Assembly (NCBI GenBank): GCA_000715855.1
Contig: KL571227.1
Coordinates: forward strand, 6,237-18,273
Reading direction: 5' to 3'
DNA length: 12,037 nt
From: Actinoplanes liguriensis
Lineage (GTDB): Bacteria; Actinomycetota; Actinomycetes; Mycobacteriales; Micromonosporaceae
Shown here: positions 7,319-12,037 of the stretch, piece after piece
How the letters are laid out: the number at the start of each line of letters is the position of its first letter
Position numbering within the stretch: position 1 is the first letter of the stretch
Notes under the pieces: model-generated
Databases searched by the model: none
The model's input: the letters and a program-made list of their open reading frames with translations, nothing else
What the model was told of the DNA's origin: nothing
Program-made: the position numbers and the translations under genes

Positions 7319-8092
7319 ATGAGCATCAGCAGCAGTGAGAGCGCCGCGCGCCTGGCCGTGCTGGTCGACGCGGACAACGCGCAGCCGGCAATCGTCGAGG
7401 GGCTGCTGGCCGAGGTCGCCAAGTACGGGACGGCGCACGTCAAACGGGCCTACGGCGACTGGACCGGGACGAACCTGCGCGGCTGGAAGGAACACCTGCT
7501 GGCGTACAGCATCCAGCCGATCCAGCAGTTCGCGTACACGACCGGGAAGAACGCGACCGACGCGGCGATGGTGATCGACGCGATGGACCTGCTCTACTCC
7601 GGGCGGCTCGACGGGTTCTGCATCGTCTCCAGCGACAGCGACTTCACCCGGCTGGCAGCACGCATCCGCGAGTCCGGCCTGATCGTGTACGGCTTCGGCG
7701 AGCGCAAGACCCCGAAGCCGTTCGTGGCCGCCTGCGACAAGTTCATCTACACCGAGAACCTGACCGCCCCGCACAGCGCCTCTGAGCCGGCCGACGCCCC
7801 GGCGGAGACCCGGACCCCGGTGGCCGGCGTCCGGCTGAAGTCGGACAGCGCCCTGGTCAACAAGCTGCGCAACGCGGTCGAGGCAGCCTCCGACGACGAC
7901 GGCTGGGCGCCGCTCGCCGCGGTCGGGCACATCCTGCTCAAGCAGAGCCCCGACTTCGACGCCCGCAACTGGGGTTACACCAAGCTGAGCGACCTGCTCG
8001 GGGCGACCGGGCTGTTCGAGTCGGAGCGCCGCCCCACCGAGAAGGGCAAGACCGCGGTCCTGTACGTCCGCGACCGCCGCCGCCGTTCCTGA
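7319..8092 (+). CDS. NYN-domain (PIN-like) ribonuclease with C-terminal LOTUS/OST-HTH domain
   Basis: A 257-residue protein of the LabA/DUF88 group. Residues 10-147 are the NYN domain: acidic residues in VLVDADN (14-20), D81 in NATDAAMVIDAMD and D106/D108 in IVSSDSDF are the expected metal-binding set of a PIN-like nuclease. A disordered Pro/Ala-rich linker (about 148-170) precedes an OST-HTH/LOTUS-type module (about 175-250, with GWAPLAAVGHILLKQSPDFDARNWGYTKLSDLL). In eukaryotes such modules bind RNA, notably G-rich or G-quadruplex RNA. The role is probably RNA processing or turnover; the target is unknown. ATG at 7319 is chosen because TAAGG lies nine bases upstream and the frame further up is antisense to the GGDEF gene. 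The pairing NYN plus LOTUS is widespread in bacteria and not by itself evidence of a defence system. Confidence 0.88.
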   Translation: MSISSSESAARLAVLVDADNAQPAIVEGLLAEVAKYGTAHVKRAYGDWTGTNLRGWKEHLLAYSIQPIQQFAYTTGKNATDAAMVIDAMDLLYSGRLDGFCIVSSDSDFTRLAARIRESGLIVYGFGERKTPKPFVAACDKFIYTENLTAPHSASEPADAPAETRTPVAGVRLKSDSALVNKLRNAVEAASDDDGWAPLAAVGHILLKQSPDFDARNWGYTKLSDLLGATGLFESERRPTEKGKTAVLYVRDRRRRS

Positions 8093-8106
8093 ATCCCGCC
8101 GGACTG

Positions 8107-8158
8107 GTTGAGCAGTCGCTCAAAACCCTCTACCCTGGGATTTGAGCGACTGCTCAAC
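8107..8158. promoter_or_regulatory. 18-bp perfect inverted repeat, double operator candidate
   Basis: Arms at 8107-8124 and 8141-8158 are perfect reverse complements around a 16-base spacer. Each arm is itself palindromic: TTGAGC-AGTC-GCTCAA in the first and TTGAGC-GACT-GCTCAA in the second. So there are two copies of a 16-bp operator-like site, with centres 34 bp apart (about three helical turns). TetR-family repressors bind palindromes of this type. The nearest candidate regulator in the window is the TetR gene about 1 kb downstream, but that link is inference. The arms flank the putative promoter -10, which would suit tight repression. Confidence 0.7.
8108..8136 (+). promoter_or_regulatory. 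Putative promoter of the SDR epimerase gene
   Basis: TTGAGC (8108-8113), a 17-base spacer and TACCCT (8131-8136) match the actinobacterial housekeeping promoter pattern. The -35 lies inside the first operator-like palindrome. Transcription would start near 8143, inside the second. Confidence 0.5.
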
Positions 8159-8177
8159 GGCATGGACGGGGGCGGAC

Positions 8178-9152
8178 ATGAAGATCGTGATTCCCGGGGG
8201 CACCGGGCAGGTGGGCGCGGTCCTGGAGCGGGCACTGACCGCTCAGGGCCACGACGTGGTGGTGCTGACCCGCTCGCCGCGGGGGCGACAGGTGCGCTGG
8301 GACGGCTCGACGCTCGGGGACTGGGCGGCGCAGGTCGACGGCAGCGACGTCGTCATCAACCTGGCGGGCCGCAGCGTGAGCTGCAGGTACACCAAGGAGA
8401 ACCTCGCGGCGATGATGAGCTCGCGGGTCGATTCGGCGCGCGTGGTCGGCGAGGCCATCGCCGCGGCGGCACGCCCGCCCCGGGTGTGGCTGCAGATGAG
8501 CACCGCGACGATCTACGCGCACCGCTTCGACGCGGCCAACGACGAACGCGACGGCGTGATCGGCGGCCACGAACCGGACGTGCCCGGCTACTGGGGCTAC
8601 AGCGTCGAGATCGCCAAGAACTGGGAGGCCGAGCAGGAACGGGCCGCGACCCCGCACACGCGCAAGGTGGCGTTGCGGACGGCGATGGTGATGAGCCCCG
8701 ACCGTGGCGGCGTGTTCGACGTGCTCAGCCGGCTCACCCGGCTCGGGCTGGGCGGGCCGGTGGCGGGTGGCCGGCAGTACGTCTCCTGGATCCACGACCG
8801 GGACTTCGTCCGGGCCGTCCGGTTCCTGATCGACCGGGAGGACCTCACCGGGGCGGTGAACCTGGCCGCGCCCGGCCCGCTGCCGCAGCGGGAGCTGATG
8901 CGGGAGCTGCGGGCGGTGTATAAGAGACAGGCCGAGATCGGCGCGTTCGCGCTCCGGACGGACACCGAGCTGCTGCTGAAGAGCCGGCGGGTCGTCCCGG
9001 GCCGGCTCCTCGAATCCGGATTCACTTTCGACCACCCCACCTGGCGATCCGCGGCCATGGACCTGGCAGCGCGCCGCCGGGCACGCGGGGCGCTCACCGC
9101 GTCCCCTGTGAACGGCCGTCGCCCCACCTCGTCAAATCTGGCCCGCGGCTGA
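8178..9152 (+). CDS. SDR39U1/YfcH-like NAD(P)-binding epimerase, with internal adapter artefact
   Basis: Atypical short-chain dehydrogenase/reductase of the TIGR01777 (SDR39U1, YfcH) family, 324 residues as read. The nucleotide-binding motif GGTGQVG is at 7-13. Other family features are VINLAGRSVSCRYTKEN, the ALRTAMVMSPDRGGVF stretch, SWIHDRDFVRAVRFLI, and the C-terminal LLKSRRVVPGRLLESGFTFDHPTW. The biochemical substrate is not known for the family. Residues 247-251 read VYKRQ and are encoded by 15 bases of Tn5/Nextera mosaic end. Relatives, from memory, have about 13 residues of the kind WGxPxGLPATxWM there, so roughly nine codons are probably lost at an assembly join. The true gene is likely intact. 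The ATG is chosen by family alignment (MKIVIPGGTG); only a weak GGGGGCGGA precedes it. A tail of about 25 residues after the last family block is unusual. Confidence 0.85.
   Translation: MKIVIPGGTGQVGAVLERALTAQGHDVVVLTRSPRGRQVRWDGSTLGDWAAQVDGSDVVINLAGRSVSCRYTKENLAAMMSSRVDSARVVGEAIAAAARPPRVWLQMSTATIYAHRFDAANDERDGVIGGHEPDVPGYWGYSVEIAKNWEAEQERAATPHTRKVALRTAMVMSPDRGGVFDVLSRLTRLGLGGPVAGGRQYVSWIHDRDFVRAVRFLIDREDLTGAVNLAAPGPLPQRELMRELRAVYKRQAEIGAFALRTDTELLLKSRRVVPGRLLESGFTFDHPTWRSAAMDLAARRRARGALTASPVNGRRPTSSNLARG
8916..8930 (+). other. Internal Tn5/Nextera mosaic-end remnant (assembly artefact)
   Basis: GTGTATAAGAGACAG is a perfect 15-base match to the 3' part of the 19-base mosaic end used in Nextera library preparation. 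It is AT-rich within a GC-rich gene, encodes VYKRQ (a well-known adapter-contamination peptide), and sits where the protein family has a conserved segment. The same adapter occurs in opposite orientation at the window's end. This is very probably an untrimmed adapter bridging two read ends, not genome. Confidence 0.9.
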
Positions 9153-9177
9153 CATCGGGAAACCCGGCGGAAGCTCG

Positions 9178-9196
9178 ACTCGGCTCTCAGCCGAGT
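9178..9196. terminator. Hairpin terminator between convergent SDR and tetR genes
   Basis: ACTCGGCT-CTC-AGCCGAGT forms a perfect 8-bp stem with a 3-base loop, 25 bases past the SDR stop and overlapping the last codons of the tetR gene. No T-run follows. It is well placed to stop transcription from both convergent genes. Confidence 0.6.
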
Positions 9197-9852
9197 ACGG
9201 CGGTCAGGGCGCCGGAGAGCACGGTGGCGAACGGGTCAGCGGGGGGCGGCTCGGCCGGGGCGGCGGCGATCAGGGCGGCGATGCGAGGGTGGTGCCCGGC
9301 CGCGGCGACGTGGCTGAGGTAGGCGCCGTGGCGTGCGGCGTCCGCGGCGGCCGTCTCGGACTCGACGAACAACGCGGCCAGGCCGGTGAGGACGGCGAAG
9401 GCCTCCACCTTGCGGGCCGGCCGGGCCGGATGGCCGTCGAGGATCTCGAGGACGTGTTCGAGCAGGTCGGTCCCGTGCGGTCCGAGCGCGGGACGCCCGA
9501 TCACCAGGGCAGGCAGCCATCGGTGCCGGCGCATGATGTCGCGGGCCTGGCGGGCGAGGGTCAGCAGGTCGGCCCGCCAGTCGCCGCTCGGCGCGACCAA
9601 CCGGTACTCGGCGGCGACACTGTCGATCATGAGATCGAGGAGGTCGTCCCGGGTGGCGACATAGCGGTACAGGGAGGCCGCCCCGGTCCCGAGCACGCCG
9701 GCGACGCGGCGCATCGAGACCGCCTCCAGGCCCTCCTGGTCGGCCAGTCGCACCGCGACCTCGGTGATCTCGGCGCGGCTGCGTTCGGCCGGCCTCCCGC
9801 CCGAGGCGCGCTCCGGGCGCAGCCAGATCACCGGTTCTCGTTCCGTGCCCAC
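9187..9852 (-). CDS. TetR/AcrR-family transcriptional regulator
   Basis: A 221-residue TetR-type repressor. The N-terminal helix-turn-helix is clear (SRAEITEVAVRLADQEGLEA, then SMRRVAGVLGTGAASLYRYVATRDDLLDLM, about residues 25-75). The C-terminal ligand-binding part (about 90-221) resembles the TetR_C-type domains of actinobacterial repressors starting with PVIWLRPER. A GTG start is chosen because GAGAGGAA lies a suitable distance upstream and relatives begin a few residues before PVIW. ATG codons at 9873 and 9891 in the same frame are alternatives; the latter has no ribosome binding site and would start right at the repeat cluster. It is divergent from an alpha/beta hydrolase, its most likely target, and convergent with the SDR gene. 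The ligand is unknown. Confidence 0.88.
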   Translation of the reverse strand: MGTEREPVIWLRPERASGGRPAERSRAEITEVAVRLADQEGLEAVSMRRVAGVLGTGAASLYRYVATRDDLLDLMIDSVAAEYRLVAPSGDWRADLLTLARQARDIMRRHRWLPALVIGRPALGPHGTDLLEHVLEILDGHPARPARKVEAFAVLTGLAALFVESETAAADAARHGAYLSHVAAAGHHPRIAALIAAAPAEPPPADPFATVLSGALTAVLG

Positions 9853-9891
9853 GTGACTGTTCCTCTCGTGCATGGTGTTCTTTCCGGCCAT

Positions 9892-9930
9892 GTTCGCATA
9901 CGCTGTTCGCGTACACCGTTCGCAAACCTC
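9892..9930. promoter_or_regulatory. Three 13-bp direct repeats in the tetR/hydrolase gap, candidate operators
   Basis: GTTCGC recurs at 9892, 9905 and 9918, heading 13-base units GTTCGCATACGCT, GTTCGCGTACACC and GTTCGCAAACCTC. Within the first two units lies a palindrome TACGC-TGTTC-GCGTA (9899-9913). A TANNNT -10-like element for the hydrolase (TACGCT, 9899-9904) falls inside the cluster. Binding by the divergent TetR protein is the natural inference. Confidence 0.5.
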
Positions 9931-9946
9931 CTGGGGGCCTGCACTG

Positions 9947-10852
9947 ATGACGAATTACGCGCGCAACGGCGAAGTCCGGATCGCCGTCGAGGACCTCGGC
10001 GGCTCCGGGGGCTCTCCGCTGCTCCTGGTGATGGGGCTGGGCACGTCACGCTTCTGGTGGCCCGGCGGCCTCGTCGCCGAGCTGGTCCGTCGCGGCTTCC
10101 ACGTCGCCGCCTACGACCAGCGCGACTCAGGACAGTCGACCCACCTGCCCGCCGCCCGGCACGCCGGCCCGCCGATCGCGGCCCTGCTGCGCCGCTCGAC
10201 GCCGGCATACACCGCCGAGGACCTCACCGATGACGCGGTCGCCGTCCTCGACTCCCTCGGCTGGCAGCGCGCGCACCTTTTCGGCCATTCGATGGGCGGT
10301 CTCGTCGCCCAGCGCGTGGCGATCCGCCACCCCGATCGCATCCTCACGATGACCACCTCCGCCGCCATCCCCAGCGACGCCCGCGGCCTGCGCATCCTGC
10401 GCTATCTGCACCTTGCGCCGCTGGTCAGGTTCGCGCGCCTGCACTATCCCGCGACCCCGGAGGGCGAACGGGACCTCGCCGTGGCCATCGGCCGCATCCT
10501 CGCCGCCCCCGGCCAGGACATCACGGAACACGACGTCCGGGAATTCGTCGCCCGAGAGGCCGAGCACAACATCTCCGGCTTCCGCGACGAGAAGGCTCAG
10601 AGCCGCCAGATCGGCGCGAAATGGTCCGGTGGCCCGCTGAGCCGGATCACCGCGCCGACCCAGGTGCTGCACGGCGAACGGGACCCGCTGGTCCGCGTGG
10701 GCGCCGCCCGGGACATCGCCGCGGCGGTGCCCGCCGCACGCCTGCGCATCGTTCCCGGTGCCGGGCACTTCCTGTCGCGCGACCTCTGGAGCATCTACGC
10801 CGACGCGGTGCACGCCCTCGCCGGCTCACCGGCGCGCACCGAGCATCCGTAG
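9947..10852 (+). CDS. Alpha/beta-fold hydrolase
   Basis: A 301-residue cytoplasmic alpha/beta hydrolase with a complete catalytic triad: nucleophile S115 in GHSMGG (113-118), D246 in HGERDPLV (242-249) and H274 in GAGHFLSR (271-278). LLLVMGLGTS (25-34) supplies the oxyanion region, followed by YDQRDSGQST (56-65). The sequence resembles the RdmC/methylesterase-like and general carboxylesterase members of the family; the substrate cannot be named. There is no signal peptide. ATG is chosen by homology onset, with GGGGG nine bases upstream as a weak ribosome binding site; the frame further up runs through the tetR start region and repeats. The divergent tetR gene and the repeats between them suggest substrate- or drug-induced expression. 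Confidence 0.88.
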   Translation: MTNYARNGEVRIAVEDLGGSGGSPLLLVMGLGTSRFWWPGGLVAELVRRGFHVAAYDQRDSGQSTHLPAARHAGPPIAALLRRSTPAYTAEDLTDDAVAVLDSLGWQRAHLFGHSMGGLVAQRVAIRHPDRILTMTTSAAIPSDARGLRILRYLHLAPLVRFARLHYPATPEGERDLAVAIGRILAAPGQDITEHDVREFVAREAEHNISGFRDEKAQSRQIGAKWSGGPLSRITAPTQVLHGERDPLVRVGAARDIAAAVPAARLRIVPGAGHFLSRDLWSIYADAVHALAGSPARTEHP

Positions 10853-10883
10853 CGGGAGAGCGGCCATCGACGTACGGGAAGGG

Positions 10884-10905
10884 CTTTTAAGGTTCTTTAA
10901 GGGTT
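10884..10905 (+). repeat. Two adjacent 11-bp direct repeats upstream of the lyase promoter
   Basis: CTTTTAAGGTT (10884-10894) is followed directly by CTTTAAGGGTT (10895-10905), one helical turn apart and ending 17 bases before the putative -35. This AT-rich island stands out from its GC-rich surroundings. It may be an activator site; the role is inferred. Confidence 0.4.
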
Positions 10906-10922
10906 TCGTGGTGATGGATCGG

Positions 10923-10951
10923 TTGACCGGGATCGAGGGTCCTGATTTATT
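10923..10951 (+). promoter_or_regulatory. Putative promoter of the PL7 lyase gene
   Basis: TTGACC (10923-10928), a 17-base spacer and TTTATT (10946-10951) form a plausible sigma-70-type promoter with a start near 10958. This leaves a leader of about 57 bases before the lyase ATG. Confidence 0.45.
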
Positions 10952-10969
10952 GGCAACTAACTTGCCAAT
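10949..10969. promoter_or_regulatory. 21-bp inverted repeat overlapping lyase promoter, candidate operator
   Basis: ATTGGCAA-CTAAC-TTGCCAAT: 8-bp perfect arms with a 5-base centre, overlapping the -10 and predicted start point. The position is that of a classical repressor site controlling a sugar-degrading enzyme. The cognate regulator is not in the window. Confidence 0.55.
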
Positions 10970-11014
10970 TTCCCCCCGCGGCAAGGCCGTCCCTCTTCGC
11001 ATCGAGGTCTCCCC

Positions 11015-11797
11015 ATGCGCAAACGCACCCTGCTCACGATCGCTCTCAGCGCCGTCGTCGTCACCGGCCTCGGCGTCGCGGGCATCACCAACGCGTCCGC
11101 GGCCACCCTCGACCCGGCGCTGCCGCCCGGCGGGAACTTCGACCTGTCGGTGTGGCAGCTCCAGCTCCCGACCGGTTCGCCGGGCAAGCCGGACACCATC
11201 CAGCCCTCGCAGCTCAAGGGCGCGAGCGGCTACAGCAACCCGGCCTACTTCTGGACCGACAAGAACGACGGCTCGATGACGTTCTGGGCGCCGGAGAAGG
11301 GCGTCACCACGCCGAACAGCAACTATGCCCGCTCCGAGCTGCGCGAGATGAACACCAACGGCAGCGCCGCGGACTGGACGCTGGCCGGCAACCACACGCT
11401 CACCGCGCAGCTGCGGATCCCGTCGGTGACCAAGAACGTCTGCGTCGGCCAGGTGCACCTCGGCTCCGGCGGGTCGTCGACCAAGCCGCTGCTGGAGCTC
11501 TACTACCGGCCGAACGGCGACATCTTCCTGGGCACCGAGAACTCGCCGGACGGCGGGCAGACCCTGCACCAGGTGGGGAACGTGGCGCTCGGCGTGAAGT
11601 GGACCTACGTCATCAACGTCACCGGGAACACGATCAACCTGACGATCAACGGGACCAAGACCAGTTACTCGATCCCGTCGTCGTTCAACGCGTACAAGCA
11701 GTACTTCAAGGCCGGCTCGTACAACCAGTCCTCGTCGGACAGCACGTCGAACGGGGCGAAGGTCAAGTTCTACAGCCTGACCGTCAAGCACTCCTGA
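11015..11797 (+). CDS. Secreted alginate lyase, polysaccharide lyase family 7
   Basis: A 260-residue secreted endo-type lyase cleaving alginate by beta-elimination. A signal peptide covers residues 1-29 (MRKR, hydrophobic core, cleavage after ASA). The rest is a single PL7 jelly-roll domain with no carbohydrate-binding module. All three family motifs are present: RSELR (106-110), QVH (146-148) and YFKAGSYNQ (230-238), giving catalytic H148 and Y236 with R106, R110, Q146 and K232 in the cleft. In this family QVH is associated with mannuronate-rich and QIH with guluronate-rich substrates, so polyM preference is suggested, not shown. A modest GAGG lies seven bases before the ATG. The gene appears to stand alone with its own promoter and operator. 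Its last 14 bases overlap the convergent phosphoribosyltransferase gene. Confidence 0.92.
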   Translation: MRKRTLLTIALSAVVVTGLGVAGITNASAATLDPALPPGGNFDLSVWQLQLPTGSPGKPDTIQPSQLKGASGYSNPAYFWTDKNDGSMTFWAPEKGVTTPNSNYARSELREMNTNGSAADWTLAGNHTLTAQLRIPSVTKNVCVGQVHLGSGGSSTKPLLELYYRPNGDIFLGTENSPDGGQTLHQVGNVALGVKWTYVINVTGNTINLTINGTKTSYSIPSSFNAYKQYFKAGSYNQSSSDSTSNGAKVKFYSLTVKHS

Positions 11798-12020
11798 CCG
11801 GGACGACCGGGGGCTCGCTCGACCAGGGGAAATCGATCCACCGGTCGGTGCGGGCCCACACGTACTCGCACTTCTCCGACGACTGCGGCTTCTCGTAGAT
11901 CACCGCGGTACGCACCCGCGCCGCGTGGCCCGCGCAGAAGTCGCGGACCAGCTTCAGCGTGGCCCCGGTGTCGGCGACGTCGTCGACGATCAGCACGGAC
12001 GCGCCGGCCAGCGCCGACAC
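11784..12020 (-). CDS. Phosphoribosyltransferase, 5' part missing at contig end
   Basis: C-terminal part (about 78 residues) of a type I phosphoribosyltransferase, similar to actinobacterial xanthine/hypoxanthine-type enzymes of about 160 residues. The PRPP-binding loop VLIVDDVADTGAT is intact, followed by LKLVRDFCAGH, AVIYEKP, CEYVWARTDRWIDFPWSSEPP, all typical of this group. The apparent GTG at 12018-12020 is not the true start: relatives have an N-terminal half ahead of this point, and the sequence runs into adapter here. It is tail-to-tail with the alginate lyase gene, overlapping by 14 bases. The exact base specificity cannot be told. Confidence 0.88.
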   Translation of the reverse strand: MSALAGASVLIVDDVADTGATLKLVRDFCAGHAARVRTAVIYEKPQSSEKCEYVWARTDRWIDFPWSSEPPVVPVRSA

Positions 12021-12037
12021 TGTCTCTTATACACATC
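12020..12037 (-). other. Terminal Tn5/Nextera mosaic-end adapter (not genomic)
   Basis: CTGTCTCTTATACACATC matches 18 of the 19 bases of the reverse-complement mosaic end used in Nextera libraries and forms the very end of the window. On the minus strand it would read MCIRDS, a peptide known from adapter-contaminated database entries. The genomic sequence ends at about 12019. Confidence 0.95.

Noticed and set aside
5944..7338. 464-codon plus-strand frame opposite the GGDEF gene
   Set aside because: Low-complexity Gln/Arg/Val/Gly sequence, no domain, no ribosome binding site; it mirrors the GGDEF coding strand.
7264..7443. Extended N-terminus for the GGDEF protein
   Set aside because: The frame is open upstream of 7263 but lies antisense to the NYN gene, and the membrane segments begin naturally at the ATG at 7263.
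8916..8930. Real Tn5/IS50-type insertion end
   Set aside because: There is no transposase or second end nearby and no target duplication. The sequence is the engineered mosaic end used in library preparation and occurs again at the contig terminus.
7319..10852. A defence island built from the NYN nuclease, SDR, TetR and hydrolase genes
   Set aside because: Each gene is a common chromosomal type with its own promoter region, orientations are mixed, and no defence partner, mobile element or integration site is seen.
11770..12036. Minus-strand frame starting MCIRDS at the window end
   Set aside because: Its start is adapter sequence and its frame is out of register with the genuine phosphoribosyltransferase frame.

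Overview
The window is about 12 kb of very GC-rich actinobacterial DNA. Strong G/C bias at third codon positions, GTG starts, compact spacing, a duplicated glycerol kinase beside an IclR regulator, and a PL7 alginate lyase with an actinobacterial secretion signal fit a soil actinomycete. Micromonosporaceae (Actinoplanes-like) is my guess, inferred from the look of the proteins and not proven. The window is probably a whole draft contig: its last 18 bases are the Tn5/Nextera mosaic-end adapter, and its first bases are a tandem repeat of the kind that breaks assemblies.

Bases 1-355 carry no gene but hold a 32-bp tandem repeat and a large compound hairpin. Bases 356-5856 are a glycerol catabolism locus: a glycerol kinase (glpK copy 1) and an IclR/GylR-type regulator on the minus strand, then, divergently, a second glycerol kinase (glpK copy 2) and the FAD-dependent glycerol-3-phosphate dehydrogenase glpD. 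Glycerol would be phosphorylated by either kinase and oxidised to dihydroxyacetone phosphate by GlpD. A 19-bp palindrome at the start of the regulator is the obvious operator candidate. No glpF facilitator is present.

Bases 5866-8092 hold a membrane-bound GGDEF protein (minus strand) whose catalytic domain stops before its usual last helix, and, divergently, a NYN-nuclease plus LOTUS/OST-HTH protein. Bases 8107-9152 hold an SDR39U1/YfcH-like epimerase gene behind a striking 18-bp perfect inverted repeat made of two operator-like palindromes around a promoter. This gene contains a 15-base piece of Nextera adapter (encoding VYKRQ) where a conserved segment should be, so its sequence is an assembly artefact at that point. 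Bases 9187-10852 hold a TetR regulator divergent from an alpha/beta hydrolase, with three 13-bp repeats between them. The end holds a secreted PL7 alginate lyase with a promoter-plus-operator upstream region, and a convergent phosphoribosyltransferase cut off by the contig end.

I see no clearly new multi-gene system. The points most worth a second look are the two adapter remnants, the truncated GGDEF domain, the inverted pair of glycerol kinases, and the operator architectures at about 2.6, 8.1, 9.9 and 10.9 kb.
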